Assembly: GCF_016735615.1 (NCBI RefSeq)
Contig: NZ_JAERSF010000001.1
Coordinates: 558,001-622,000 of the forward strand
Direction: 5' to 3'
Origin: Flavobacterium tagetis
GTDB taxonomy: Bacteria; Bacteroidota; Bacteroidia; Flavobacteriales; Flavobacteriaceae
DNA length: 64,000 bases
How positions within the stretch are numbered: position 1 is the stretch's first letter; each line of letters starts with the position of its first letter. Shown here in pieces: positions 7,142-17,336 of the stretch. The notes beneath the pieces were generated by a model. The model had not been told where the DNA came from, did not search any database, and saw nothing but the letters and a program-made list of their open reading frames with translations. Position numbers and translations under genes: made by a program.

Positions 7142-9517
7142 TTATTCCTTGACAATTTCAATTTTTCTTCTGATTTCATTTCCAGAAGCATCTACCACTG
7201 TTATGTAATGTATTCCTGTTGTTGGCGTAATAGGCAGTTCATGAAAAGTTTTTGTTGTTGCTGTATAAACATCATCAACATACCAAAATAATTCTTTATC
7301 CCTTTCAGAATAAGCTACTTTTAAAATTACGGGCTGCACATTGCTATTAAAATCCTTTGTTAAGTAGATTTTACTGTTAGCTTTCGGATAAATAAAATCC
7401 ATTGTAATGGTTTGCGCTCCTTCGCAACCTTCCTTGAATGGCGGCAAAGGCAAATACTCTATATGCTGGCTTTTGTAATACCACGCCATGACAGGAGGCA
7501 ATACAAACCAGTTTTTAGTAACAATATTTTCAACACTTTCGCAACTGCTGTTTACCTGAAACTGCTCAGTTTTATCTAAATGAATCGTTCTGTGATACGG
7601 ACAAACTTTAGTCGATTTTCCTTTTTTAGTAACCCATTGCTTAATTTTCGGACAATTGTCTTTTGCCAAATAACCACTTAATCTGCAAACCTCAACTTCG
7701 GCTAAATCATTATATGGCGTATCAAACCATTTTTGCCTCGGCAGCAAATTAAAAACATCGAACAAAATTGGCGCCGCACTGGTAACTCCTGTTAAAGTTG
7801 GTCTTCCTTCTCCAGTTGCATTTCCAACCCAAATTCCGACTACATATCTTGAATTGCTTCCTATTGCCCAAGCATCACGATTCCCGAAACTAGTTCCTGT
7901 TTTCCAAGCAATTTTAAGCGAGCTATCATAAAACTTCCATGCTTCATCTCCTTCAGGCCTGTTAACCTCTTCCATAGCGTTATATGTCAACCAAATTGAT
8001 CCTGCACCTAAAATATTCTTCTGGTCGGTTTCTGAGCCAAAATCGGGCTTAAAATCATTTTTATAATTGAGTTCGATAAATTCGTTAGTTCGATACTTAC
8101 TCTTATTTTTAGTGTAATAATTAACCGTAGAAGAAAGATTGGAGTATGTTCGACATAAATCCCACAAATTACTTTCAGCTCCTCCTAAAATCAACGATAA
8201 ACCATAATGATCTGGGGTTTTATTTATGTTCTTTAATTTGAATTTCTGCAGTTCTTCATAAAACTTATTTACAGTAAATTCCTGCAACATCAAAACCGCA
8301 GGGATATTCAACGAACGTGACAAAGCGCGATGTGCAGGTACAGCTCCGTCAAAAGTCAAATTAAAGTTTTGAGGAGTATATCCAGAAATCTGTGTTGGAA
8401 TGTCAGCAACTAAAGTATTCGGCAACAATTCGCCATCATCTAGCATTGCACCATACAAAAGTGGTTTTAAGATACTTCCTGTACTTCTTGGCGCGTCGAT
8501 AATATCAACGTCTTTTTGATGATCTTTATCTGTTGGAGAATTTCCCACATAACTAATCACGTTTCTACTCTGAACATCAATTACCAAAATCGCCAAATTA
8601 TGCACTTCGTTCTGTTTGTACTGATTGTAATAATATCTCGCAATTTGATTGACCCGATTTTGCAAAACATAATCAATCGTAGTTTTTACTCGTGTTCCTT
8701 CTTCGTTTTTTGCTACTCTCTGCAATAAATGTGGTGCAATTTGAGGCAAATCATACGGTTTTTGAGGCAGAGGTTCTTCTATTGAAAGCTCATAGGTCTG
8801 TTTATCAATAATGCCTTCCTGATGTAATTTCAATAAAAGTCGGTTTCGTTTATTTAATAGCTTTATTTGATTTTTTCCCGGATAAATTAAACTTGGCGCA
8901 TTGGGCAAAACAGCTAAAACTGCATTTTCAGCCCATGATAATTGATTGGACTGAACGCCAAAATAACGCCATGAAGCCATTTCCAATCCCACAACGTTCC
9001 CACCAAATGGAGCGTGCGCTGCGTACATTTCCAGAATTTCATTTTTAGAATAGCCTAACTCCAATCTTGTAGCGAGAATAATTTCTATTATTTTTTCGAA
9101 ATAGGTTCTGTTTTTTCCTTTTCGGGAAAGTCTGATTACTTGTTGCGTCAGCGTACTTCCGCCTCTGACCACTTTTCCTGCTTTTCTATTTTGCTTAAAA
9201 GCATTTATCATTGCACCTGGATTAAAACCAGGATGTTTATAAAAATATTCGTCTTCAAAATAAACAATGCATTTCTTGAATTTATCAGGTACGCTGTCCT
9301 GCGCAGGAAAACGCCATTGTCCGTCTCGGGCAATTTTTGCTCCGAGAAGTTCTCCTTCTTTGCTTTCTATAACTGTAGAATACGGCTCTTTGAATAAAGT
9401 TCGAGGTATCGAAAAATAGTAAATCAGCAAGAGCAGAAATGCAATTGCTGATTTTATTTTGTTTCTTTTTATCCAGTTTAGAATGCGTTGGAAAAACGCT
9501 TTTAATTTATTTTTCAA
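7142..9517 (-). CDS. pbpC: Penicillin-binding protein 1C
   Basis: This bifunctional class A PBP polymerises and cross-links peptidoglycan in the periplasm. One N-terminal membrane helix (about residues 20-38) precedes the GT51 glycosyltransferase (EDEYFYKHPGFN with the catalytic Glu, then RGGSTLTQQ). The transpeptidase carries SILK, SLN and KTGT as the SxxK, SxN and KTG motifs, and a C-terminal BiPBP_C domain follows. The length (791) is normal for PBP1C. The start is a TTG at 9517 with a stop just upstream in frame. It sits directly downstream of a bacterial alpha-2-macroglobulin gene, the known pbpC/yfhM pairing, in which the macroglobulin is thought to protect a breached envelope. Confidence 0.93.
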   Translation of the reverse strand: MKNKLKAFFQRILNWIKRNKIKSAIAFLLLLIYYFSIPRTLFKEPYSTVIESKEGELLGAKIARDGQWRFPAQDSVPDKFKKCIVYFEDEYFYKHPGFNPGAMINAFKQNRKAGKVVRGGSTLTQQVIRLSRKGKNRTYFEKIIEIILATRLELGYSKNEILEMYAAHAPFGGNVVGLEMASWRYFGVQSNQLSWAENAVLAVLPNAPSLIYPGKNQIKLLNKRNRLLLKLHQEGIIDKQTYELSIEEPLPQKPYDLPQIAPHLLQRVAKNEEGTRVKTTIDYVLQNRVNQIARYYYNQYKQNEVHNLAILVIDVQSRNVISYVGNSPTDKDHQKDVDIIDAPRSTGSILKPLLYGAMLDDGELLPNTLVADIPTQISGYTPQNFNLTFDGAVPAHRALSRSLNIPAVLMLQEFTVNKFYEELQKFKLKNINKTPDHYGLSLILGGAESNLWDLCRTYSNLSSTVNYYTKNKSKYRTNEFIELNYKNDFKPDFGSETDQKNILGAGSIWLTYNAMEEVNRPEGDEAWKFYDSSLKIAWKTGTSFGNRDAWAIGSNSRYVVGIWVGNATGEGRPTLTGVTSAAPILFDVFNLLPRQKWFDTPYNDLAEVEVCRLSGYLAKDNCPKIKQWVTKKGKSTKVCPYHRTIHLDKTEQFQVNSSCESVENIVTKNWFVLPPVMAWYYKSQHIEYLPLPPFKEGCEGAQTITMDFIYPKANSKIYLTKDFNSNVQPVILKVAYSERDKELFWYVDDVYTATTKTFHELPITPTTGIHYITVVDASGNEIRRKIEIVKE

Positions 9518-9524
9518 TGCCTAT

Positions 9525-9648
9525 TTTTTTTAACCGCAAAGGCGCTAAGTTATCGCAAAGGTCACAAAGTTCTTTTTTGCTCGCAGATTCAGCAGATTTA
9601 GCAGATTTTTATTTTTATCTGCTTGATCTCCAAAATCTGCGGGAGACT
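9525..9648. repeat. Intergenic repeat patch with inverted CGCAGATT arms
   Basis: It holds the words CCGCAAAGGCGCTAAG and CGCAAAGGTCACAAAG, then an inverted repeat: CGCAGATT (9582-9589) with AATCTGCG (9634-9641), and inside it CAGAT...ATCTG (9602-9621). A related CGCTAAGGCGCTAAGG word recurs near 42463. It could act as a hairpin between the macroglobulin gene and pbpC. Confidence 0.6.
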
Positions 9649-12600
9649 TTATTTAACAACTTCAACCCAGAAACCTTTTGTTCTTGCCAAGAATGTATTA
9701 TCATACATTGCTTCACATTGCAATCCAGGCAAATAATAATTTCCTAAATAAGATGCATTTAGCAGAATTCTGAAAACTTTGGTTTCTCTGGCTTTCATTC
9801 CGAAATAGAAATTTGTTCTGTCATCACGGATATCAATATAATCGGCAATGTTGTTTACGGCATCTCCATAATCTGTGAAACGAGTATTTACGATTTCGAA
9901 TCCAGAAGGCAGAATTTGCGATAATGCAACATTTTGAACGCTTTCTCCTCTTTGATTTTTAATTGTAACCTCAGCAACAAATTCAGTTCCCTGATTGATT
10001 CTCGAAACATTGATTACACTTCCTTTTCTGTTTTTGAAAACTATAGAAGCCGTAACATCGCTTTGAACCGCATTTTCTTGTCCGATTGGCAATATTCCTG
10101 TATTCAATACACGAACATAAACCGTATTGGCTTTATTGTTTTTCAACATAATGCTATTTGTTCCAGAAGCGACAGACAAACTACGATCTGCAACCGATTT
10201 ACCTGTGTTTATTGTTTCTCCTTTTCCGTTTTTACTAAATTGAATATTGATTCCTTTTGAACCATTACTTACTGCAAATTTCGACATTGCATATAGGCAG
10301 TAAGCCGTTGTTTGTGTACTCATCCATTGGTTAGCCGACATTTCTTTGGCTAATTTCGTTGCCGTTACAAATGCTTTTTGTTTTTGGTCTAAAAGAAGCA
10401 TTGTTTCAAGAGCCATTGCTCTATTTCTTTCGCTAGAACCATAATAGTAATAACTGTATTCATCTGAACTTCCATCAATGCTGGTTTTCAAGAATAAACT
10501 TTGTCCAGCCGATTTTTGTCCTGCCAAAACATAAGCCGCGGCCAAACGAAGCATACTTTCATTCGAAATACCTTTTGTTTCACGCAATCTGTTCATTGAT
10601 GATAAATCGGCATTTCCTGCTAATGCTAAAGTATATAAACGATATGCCTGCGCTAAGTCATTTCCGTATTTAGGTTCAAAACGCCATTGTTTTGCTTCTT
10701 TCTGCTGATAACCTAACCATTTAGATTTGAAATTAATCGGTAAAACATATCCTTTTTTCTCTGCTTCAATCAAGAAATGTCCAGCATAAGAAGTTCCCCA
10801 ATCGTCTGCAATTGCATTTCCTTGCCAATAAGGCATTCCGCCGTTTGATAATTGGAAATTACCCAATCTTGCAATTCCAGCAGCAATATTTTTCTGAATC
10901 AGATCTTTTCGTTTCGCATCAATATCAGCCACATCTCCCAAATACAATTGAGGGAAAACTGACGAAGTAGTTTGCTCTACACATCCATGAGGATACTGAA
11001 TCAAGAATTGCAACCTTCCATTCAAATTCATTGATGGCATTGATGAAACTTCCAATCTTGCTTTATTACTTCCTGCAATTCCAAAGGTTTTCCATGAAAT
11101 TGTTTTAGTACTATTTGGCGTTAAAACAACATCTGTAAAAGTACTCGTAACTGGATTCGGATTTGTCATATCGATTTCAACATCATAAGTTGATTTCTCG
11201 CTTCCAGATGTCGCAATAACCTGAACTTTTGCAATTCCAGTTGCAGAACCGACAACTAAATTAAAATACGCCATTTTTTCATCTGGTTGCGCAAAATTCA
11301 GTTTCTGAACGGCACTTCCAGCAACTTTCAATCCGTTGCTTGTTTTTACCTGAATTGTAACGTTTTTAATTTTATTTTCAGTCGCAAAAACCGTTACAGG
11401 CAATGTCACTTTTTCTGATGGTGAAATTTTTCTAGGTAACGAAGCCAATACCATCAGTGGACTCTTAACCTGCGTTGCTTTTTCAACACTTCCGTAAGCA
11501 CTTGTATTTGCGTCTCCAGCCACAACCATCGTTCGAACTGAACCAATATATTTCGGCAGTTTTAATTGGTGCGATTTTGTTTCTCCTTTCCCTAATTTAA
11601 ATGGTCCGTAGTATAACACAACAGGTTTAAAACGGTTTGCTTTTTTAGCTTTTCCTCCACCTAAATCCTGGTCACCACCAATACTGAAAATCTGGTTTAT
11701 TTTTCCGCCATAAGCGCCAATTACATCATCATAAATATCCCAAGTTTTCACTCCTAAAGCTTCACGAACGTAGAAACTATCCCATGCATTTGGAGTTTTA
11801 AAACGAGTTAAATCTAGAAGACCTTCATCTACAACAGCAATTGTATAAGTCATTTCTTTACCTGATTTTTCGCCTACTTTAACTGTAAAAGGCTGTTCTG
11901 GCCTAAGAACATCTGGCATGTTTAACGTTGGAGCTAAAATCGTGTTTTTATCAACTACTTCAATCGGAACGATTCCGTACATACGAATCGGCGAATCATT
12001 TTTGGTCGAAGCGTGAGGCTGTAATAACGTGATATTGAAATACACATTTGGTGCCATTGCTCCTGTAATCGGAACCTCAACTTTTGTTTCACCTTTTTTA
12101 GTTTCGGCCCAAATCGTCTGCACTACTCTTGATCCGTTTTCTACTGAAATTAAAGCTCTTCCGCCTTCGCTTGAAGGGAAAGAAATTTGTGCTTTTTCTC
12201 CAACCGCATAATTCTTTTTATCCGTAGAAAAAACTAACATATTAGCTGTAGAAGCATCTCTGTTTCGTGTTTTTCCAGACCAGATTGGCCAGTCGATATT
12301 TACGGTTAAAGATGTTGCATGACCATCTTGCTGATCGGCAACACGAATTAAATAACGTCCCCATTCTTCGTCTGTCAAGGCAAACTGGAAACTTCCTTTT
12401 CCACTTGAATCAGTATTGATTACAAAGGTTTTGTATGAAGTCGTTGCATTTGATGAGTTGTAATTTGATAAATTATCGCTTGATGAATCCCACCACCATC
12501 TCCAGTCTACTTTGTAAACTCGTACTTCGAGATTACGAACTGATTTTGGTCTTCCGTTTTCATCAACCGTTACCACATCAAAACGATTGTTTGTTCTCGT

Positions 12601-15336
12601 TTCAAGCATGCTGTATTTGTTCAGTTCTGGCGTTTTGAGTCCAACATAGGTTTTGTACGGAGAATAAGTCGTTGACATAACATCTGTACTAAAATCTCCA
12701 CCTTCTTCATATACTTTTGTGATGAATGAAGCGCGCAACATTCCCGGTGCCTGACCTTGTAATCTTGGCTGAATATTTACTGAAGCTTTTCCGCTTTCAT
12801 TCAATTTTCCTGAGAAAATATTAATTTCTTCTGTACTAAATTGACGGGCCAAATCATCAAAAGTATATTTTTCATAACCTTTAAAAGTAGTTGCCTGCTG
12901 AGAGAATTTCACCTGCATTTCTACATTCAAATTCTTAGCAATTGCGCCATGTAGCCAAGTTACTTCCAGATTATCTGTATTTGGATAAGAAGCTGAAAGT
13001 GTTTTTCTGCTAAAGGTATTTTTGATTTTTAAACGATTCGGTTTAATCGTTTCAATCTTAATGCTCTTATAGAATTTAGCCCCACCAACACTTACCATAG
13101 CTTCCCAATTTCCTGTTGGCGCATCTTGGTTTGTTGGCACGGTAAAAGCGTAATGGTTTAAATCGTTTGTTTTCTGAACTGTCTGATAAACCGTTTTACC
13201 ATTCGGATCATTTAATCTGAATTTAATTGGATGCGATTTTGGAAGTTTATTTGCCGCATCATTCAAAATAAATGACAGGTACAAATTATCTCCAGGGCGC
13301 CAGACACCTCTTTCTCCGTAAATAAATCCTTTTAAACCTTTTTGTAAAGTTTCTCCCGCAACATCAAAATTACTGACAGACAAGGAAAGTCCGTCGTCTA
13401 ATTTCACGTAAGTCGATTGATCACCTAAAGTTACAATTGCGAAATAAGCAAATTTATCCAATTGGAAAGACGCAATACCTTCACTGCTTGTTGCTTCTGT
13501 TGCTATTTTTTGCTGTTGGAAATTATACAAATCTACTCTTGCATTTGAAACAGGCTCGGTTGTAACGATATTGTTTACGGCAAATAAGTATGATTTGTTC
13601 TCGCCTCTTTTAGCAATAACTCCTAAATCTGATGCTAAAATATTAGTAGTAATTCTAGCATTGTAAAAATAAGAACCTGTACATGGATCCTGACTTTCTC
13701 TCCAATCATAATCATCATAATAGTAATAATCGTCGTAAGAGTTTCCACTGTAGTTTACTTCATTTTCATCAACTTCTTCTTCCTCAGCCTCATCTTCGCT
13801 ATTATCTGATGTTTCGCATTTATAAAGCGAGTATTTCTTTTTATAAACAAATTCAACTCTATAAATCGCTCCAGGTTCTGGCTTGATAATTTTAGATAAA
13901 TCTAAAGCATACGTATTCCATTTTGCCAGATTTACGAGCGTGCTTTCCCTTAAATTAAGCGTCGTTTTGGCAATTGGCTGCGCTACTTTCTTGAGATTTT
14001 GTCCGCCATTTAATTCATTGTATTGCAAAAACTGCAGAATATTGTTCTTATAGATTTTATAAACCTTTACATCGACTGCACTTAAATTTACGGCTTCGAA
14101 ATTCAATTTTAAATTATTTGAGCTTGGCAGAATTGTTCCGTTTTTAATAAAACGAACATTAGGTTTTACTTGATCAAAAGAAATTTTTTCATTGTAATTA
14201 TTTTCTAGTTTTTTACCATATTGACTTTCAATTCCTTGAAAAACTTCTAACAATAATTCTCCCGTTATAACTTGTTCAGGTTCTTCGTCTGGCACTAACT
14301 CAACAGCTTCTTCTGCAACTGCGGCAGCTGAATCAACTACAACTGCGGCTGAATCAACCGCAACAGCTGCCGAATCTACAGCAACCGCAGCTGGTTCTGC
14401 TACAGCTACAGCTATTGGTTCTTCTTTTTTAGGCGCATTTTGATTCGTAAAATATACTTTAAGTAAATTCCCTTGTGTAGAAAATTTCAGGTTATTGGTA
14501 TTTTGAATCGAAACCAATCCAGCAAAATCCTGACCTTTTTCTAAAGGTTCTGAGAAATTAATTAAAACCTGCTGATTGTTTCCATCTGGAATTTCAACTT
14601 TTATAACTTTAAATTCGTTGATGCTTGTAATCGGAAAATCGATTTGTCCCTTCTGATCGATGTCGAAATCATTTCCGTCATATATAATTTCTAAATTCGA
14701 AGCTTCTGATTGACGTTGAATACTGTCAATTATAAAACGAAATTCTTTTGCAGGTCCGTTTGTTTTCTCAAATTTAATTTTAAGATTATTTCCGTTATGT
14801 TTAGCTTCAACCAGCTTTTGAGCAGTTTCCAAATCAATATTATCTGCTGTTTTTAAAACACAGTTTAAATATTGATATTCTTTACTGTACGATTGAATAT
14901 CCCCAGTATTTATAGTAAAATCCTGTTTTACCGTTTTGACTGTAAAATTGAATTTAGACAGTTCTTTTTCTTTCTCTTTCGGAATGGCCGTCAGCTTATC
15001 TAAGTTTAAAGTAACCTGATATTCTGTTCCCATTTTAAGTTTTTTCTCCGGAATAAAAGCTAAAGTATTTGTTGAAAGTGCAATAACTTTTCCGTGAACA
15101 CTTGGCGAAATATCGAACAAATCATCATCTAATTCCTGATTCGGTTTCCAGTCATTTTTATCGAAAGCCAAAACCACACGAATATCAGAATCTGCAGAAA
15201 CTATTCCGCCTGTAAAACTGGTAATGTAATCTTTGAATAATGAAAAATCGGAATTGAAATCTGCAGCTGATTTGCGTCCGCAGGATTGGAAAATAAAAAA
15301 CACAAAAAATACGAGAAATAGTCCTTTTGCTTTCAC
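9649..15336 (-). CDS. Alpha-2-macroglobulin family lipoprotein with thioester motif
   Basis: This giant (1895-residue) bacterial alpha-2-macroglobulin is predicted to trap proteases at the cell envelope. The N-terminus is a lipoprotein signal (FFIFQSC). Many MG-type beta domains follow, with the MG2-like strand near residue 690 (YGERGVWRPGDNLYLSF). The thioester motif GCVEQ has its Cys at residue 1452, so the covalent trapping chemistry is kept. An alpha-helical thioester domain and C-terminal domains complete it. There are two low-complexity inserts: an Ala/Val-rich heptad repeat (about residues 305-350) and an acidic, Tyr/Asp-rich patch (about 515-550). The start is GTG at 15336; an in-frame stop lies just upstream. 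It sits upstream of pbpC with 131 bases between. Confidence 0.92.
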   Translation of the reverse strand: MKAKGLFLVFFVFFIFQSCGRKSAADFNSDFSLFKDYITSFTGGIVSADSDIRVVLAFDKNDWKPNQELDDDLFDISPSVHGKVIALSTNTLAFIPEKKLKMGTEYQVTLNLDKLTAIPKEKEKELSKFNFTVKTVKQDFTINTGDIQSYSKEYQYLNCVLKTADNIDLETAQKLVEAKHNGNNLKIKFEKTNGPAKEFRFIIDSIQRQSEASNLEIIYDGNDFDIDQKGQIDFPITSINEFKVIKVEIPDGNNQQVLINFSEPLEKGQDFAGLVSIQNTNNLKFSTQGNLLKVYFTNQNAPKKEEPIAVAVAEPAAVAVDSAAVAVDSAAVVVDSAAAVAEEAVELVPDEEPEQVITGELLLEVFQGIESQYGKKLENNYNEKISFDQVKPNVRFIKNGTILPSSNNLKLNFEAVNLSAVDVKVYKIYKNNILQFLQYNELNGGQNLKKVAQPIAKTTLNLRESTLVNLAKWNTYALDLSKIIKPEPGAIYRVEFVYKKKYSLYKCETSDNSEDEAEEEEVDENEVNYSGNSYDDYYYYDDYDWRESQDPCTGSYFYNARITTNILASDLGVIAKRGENKSYLFAVNNIVTTEPVSNARVDLYNFQQQKIATEATSSEGIASFQLDKFAYFAIVTLGDQSTYVKLDDGLSLSVSNFDVAGETLQKGLKGFIYGERGVWRPGDNLYLSFILNDAANKLPKSHPIKFRLNDPNGKTVYQTVQKTNDLNHYAFTVPTNQDAPTGNWEAMVSVGGAKFYKSIKIETIKPNRLKIKNTFSRKTLSASYPNTDNLEVTWLHGAIAKNLNVEMQVKFSQQATTFKGYEKYTFDDLARQFSTEEINIFSGKLNESGKASVNIQPRLQGQAPGMLRASFITKVYEEGGDFSTDVMSTTYSPYKTYVGLKTPELNKYSMLETRTNNRFDVVTVDENGRPKSVRNLEVRVYKVDWRWWWDSSSDNLSNYNSSNATTSYKTFVINTDSSGKGSFQFALTDEEWGRYLIRVADQQDGHATSLTVNIDWPIWSGKTRNRDASTANMLVFSTDKKNYAVGEKAQISFPSSEGGRALISVENGSRVVQTIWAETKKGETKVEVPITGAMAPNVYFNITLLQPHASTKNDSPIRMYGIVPIEVVDKNTILAPTLNMPDVLRPEQPFTVKVGEKSGKEMTYTIAVVDEGLLDLTRFKTPNAWDSFYVREALGVKTWDIYDDVIGAYGGKINQIFSIGGDQDLGGGKAKKANRFKPVVLYYGPFKLGKGETKSHQLKLPKYIGSVRTMVVAGDANTSAYGSVEKATQVKSPLMVLASLPRKISPSEKVTLPVTVFATENKIKNVTIQVKTSNGLKVAGSAVQKLNFAQPDEKMAYFNLVVGSATGIAKVQVIATSGSEKSTYDVEIDMTNPNPVTSTFTDVVLTPNSTKTISWKTFGIAGSNKARLEVSSMPSMNLNGRLQFLIQYPHGCVEQTTSSVFPQLYLGDVADIDAKRKDLIQKNIAAGIARLGNFQLSNGGMPYWQGNAIADDWGTSYAGHFLIEAEKKGYVLPINFKSKWLGYQQKEAKQWRFEPKYGNDLAQAYRLYTLALAGNADLSSMNRLRETKGISNESMLRLAAAYVLAGQKSAGQSLFLKTSIDGSSDEYSYYYYGSSERNRAMALETMLLLDQKQKAFVTATKLAKEMSANQWMSTQTTAYCLYAMSKFAVSNGSKGINIQFSKNGKGETINTGKSVADRSLSVASGTNSIMLKNNKANTVYVRVLNTGILPIGQENAVQSDVTASIVFKNRKGSVINVSRINQGTEFVAEVTIKNQRGESVQNVALSQILPSGFEIVNTRFTDYGDAVNNIADYIDIRDDRTNFYFGMKARETKVFRILLNASYLGNYYLPGLQCEAMYDNTFLARTKGFWVEVVK
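14291..14423 (-). repeat. In-frame 21-nt tandem repeat inside the macroglobulin gene
   Basis: Four consecutive seven-residue units read AAVAVDS, AAVAVDS, AAVVVDS and AAAVAEE. The units are 21 nt long and differ at several bases. They form an Ala/Val linker followed by a Glu/Pro-rich stretch. Copy number could change by slippage without breaking the frame. Confidence 0.8.
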
Positions 15337-15512
15337 TTTTATCTAGAGTTAATCGGTTAATAAACTAAATAATTTATGCGAAATTTCATCAGAAGCCATA
15401 ACAGCAAAATCGCAATTAAATTATTATAAAAGTAAAATATTTCCTGAATTCTTTAAGAAGAAAATTCTCTAATAATGATTATTTAACTTTTGTTGAAGTT
15501 TTATCATTACTC

Positions 15513-16145
15513 TCAGAGCTCAGAACCTAATTTTGACAACACTTTATCCATTTCAAGAAAGTGTTCTTCGGTATTTGAGGAATAATGCATTTGATTGCCG
15601 TTTATGACAACAATTATATCGTCCGAATGATTTCCATAGAATTTTATCCCTTCAACCCATTGGCTGAAAAAGACTCCTTTATTTGAAAAATTCTGAGTAA
15701 TGAAATCTAATTCATTTGGTTCGATTTCATAAAATGTATCACAAGTAAAATCTAATGCAAAACTTGCTTGTAAATACGCCATTGCAGTGAAAAAATCTGT
15801 CAAAGTTCCTGTTTCCAGATTCCATTCTTTTTCATCATAACTCATGTAAACTGGAGGATTAGATTTTGACAAATCATCTTTGTGAATTCCCCATGCACAT
15901 GCCTTTTGATTTTCAGAATAAAATATCAAATAATCATCGTTTCTATAATATTGAAAACGTTCTGGAACAATCAACAAATCCTGTGTATGATTTAAGTTTT
16001 GATTCTTACCTAACTCAGCATAATAATCAACGAAAACATTAGGAAGCTGTCCGAAGATATCTTTTACAATTTGAATTTCATCGTTTGTAAAACCATTTGG
16101 CTCTGCAATATGAAATAACTTTTTTATCACTGAAAAATCTGTCAT
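15513..16145 (-). CDS. SMI1/KNR4-like (SUKH) protein, tentative
   Basis: This is a soluble 210-residue acidic protein with no signal peptide. Its layout (N-terminal helices, then LLIVPERFQYYRNDDYLIFYSENQ, then ACAWGIHKDDL, then PVYMSYDEKEWNLE and DFFTAMAYLQASFAL) resembles SUKH/SMI1-KNR4 domains, many of which are immunity proteins. No toxin gene is adjacent. The start is ATG at 16145, ten bases after the tadA stop, so it is likely co-transcribed with tadA. An in-frame TTG at 16172 would overlap tadA and is less likely. The family call rests on pattern only. Confidence 0.5.
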   Translation of the reverse strand: MTDFSVIKKLFHIAEPNGFTNDEIQIVKDIFGQLPNVFVDYYAELGKNQNLNHTQDLLIVPERFQYYRNDDYLIFYSENQKACAWGIHKDDLSKSNPPVYMSYDEKEWNLETGTLTDFFTAMAYLQASFALDFTCDTFYEIEPNELDFITQNFSNKGVFFSQWVEGIKFYGNHSDDIIVVINGNQMHYSSNTEEHFLEMDKVLSKLGSEL

Positions 16146-16155
16146 GCCATTTAGT

Positions 16156-16599
16156 TTACTTACGTCTTTCAAGAAAAAAACGTTTCATTAAATCGGCAGC
16201 TTCGTTTGCCATTACACCAGAAACAACAGTTGTTTTAGGATGCAGTTTTGTTCCCATATTTAAGAATCCACGTTGTTCATCTCTTGCTCCAAAAACGATT
16301 TTAGAAATCTGGCTCCAATACAAAGCTCCTGCGCACATTTGACAAGGTTCTAAAGTCACATAAAGCGTACAGTCTTTCAAATATTTTCCGCCAAGGAAGT
16401 TTGCGGCTGCAGTTATGGATTGCATCTCAGCATGTGCCGTTACATCATTTAGCAACTCAGTCAAATTGTGACTTCTAGCAATAACTTTATCAGCCACAAC
16501 AATTACAGCTCCAACAGGGATTTCGCCTTTTGAGTAGGCTTCTTCTGCTTCCTGCAAAGCTTTTTTCATGAAATATTCGTCAGTAAAAGGATTTTCCAT
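16156..16599 (-). CDS. tadA: tRNA-specific adenosine deaminase
   Basis: TadA converts A34 to inosine in the anticodon of tRNA-Arg(ACG). The 147-residue deaminase has the zinc/catalytic motifs HAEMQSI (His ligand and proton-shuttle Glu) and PCQMCAGAL (two Cys ligands), in normal spacing. The length is typical. It is the first gene of a two-gene minus-strand unit with the SUKH-like gene. Confidence 0.93.
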   Translation of the reverse strand: MENPFTDEYFMKKALQEAEEAYSKGEIPVGAVIVVADKVIARSHNLTELLNDVTAHAEMQSITAAANFLGGKYLKDCTLYVTLEPCQMCAGALYWSQISKIVFGARDEQRGFLNMGTKLHPKTTVVSGVMANEAADLMKRFFLERRK

Positions 16600-16660
16600 A
16601 GATGCAAAAATAGGATTTTAGAACTTATTTTTTATTACTTTTAAATCGTGATATTAGAAT

Positions 16661-17284
16661 ATGGAGAGAAAACATAAAATAACTGCTCAGACAAACTACA
16701 AATTGCTTTTGCCAATACTGTCTGCGGTTATTACTTTTTTCAGTTGCCAAAACAAAGAAGATAAACAACAGAAAGTTATTGAAGTTGTCAAAGATACTTT
16801 GACAGCAAAACCAAATGTTTTAGATACAACTGCAATTAGCACTAAAAAATTAGATCAAGCACCCGATTTATCAAAAGCAGAGCAAACTGAATTAAAACAA
16901 GCGACACCAATAGCAACTAAAGAAGTTGATAAAAACAAATCTTCAAAATCCGATAAAGTAAAAAAAGATGATTTGCAACCCACTCTAAAACCCCTTTCAA
17001 ATACAAATGCTGAATTTCCTGGTGGAATAGAACAATTTCATAACTTTTTTATGAAAGAATATAAAAAACCAGAAGATGTAAGTTATTGGAAACTGAATTT
17101 CACTCTCGCATTTGCCGTAGAAAAAAATGGTGCTGTCTCTTTTCTTGAATGTTCGCCAGCAGTTGAAGAACCACTGCAAAAAGAAATTATCAGAGTTTTA
17201 AGTTTATGTCCGAAATGGCAACCGGGCGAATCGAATGGAAAAAAAGTTAGAATGCAATATTCTGTACCTATTTTATTGAAGTAA
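16661..17284 (+). CDS. Lipoprotein with TonB C-terminal-like domain
   Basis: The 207-residue protein has a lipoprotein signal (ITFFSC, Cys about 30). A Lys/Thr-rich low-complexity linker covers residues about 35-115. The C-terminal domain contains FPGGIEQFHNFF, FAVEKNGAVSFLE and CPKWQPGESNGKKV, the pattern of the TonB C-terminal domain found in many Bacteroidota proteins. It lacks the usual TonB N-terminal membrane anchor with its Pro-rich spacer. It is therefore probably not a classic energy transducer but a lipidated envelope protein. It is convergent with nothing and lies 52 bases upstream of dxs. Confidence 0.65.
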   Translation: MERKHKITAQTNYKLLLPILSAVITFFSCQNKEDKQQKVIEVVKDTLTAKPNVLDTTAISTKKLDQAPDLSKAEQTELKQATPIATKEVDKNKSSKSDKVKKDDLQPTLKPLSNTNAEFPGGIEQFHNFFMKEYKKPEDVSYWKLNFTLAFAVEKNGAVSFLECSPAVEEPLQKEIIRVLSLCPKWQPGESNGKKVRMQYSVPILLK

Positions 17285-17314
17285 GACTCCACGGAAAAAT
17301 TAAATTTAAAACCG

Positions 17315-17322
17315 TAAATTTG
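17315..17322 (+). promoter_or_regulatory. -7 element of the dxs promoter
   Basis: TAAATTTG fits TAnnTTTG and lies 15 bases before the dxs ATG, implying a very short leader. No good -33 element is visible at the usual distance. Confidence 0.45.
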
Positions 17323-17336
17323 CTTTTTACCATACA

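Noticed and set aside
9439..9747. Plus-strand reading between pbpC and the macroglobulin gene
   Set aside because: It is antisense to two real genes and crosses a repeat patch. Its composition is not protein-like.
15513..16145. SUKH-like gene as part of a toxin-immunity island
   Set aside because: No toxin, Rhs or T6SS/T9SS effector gene is nearby and it is tightly linked to tadA, so there is no support for a polymorphic toxin locus.
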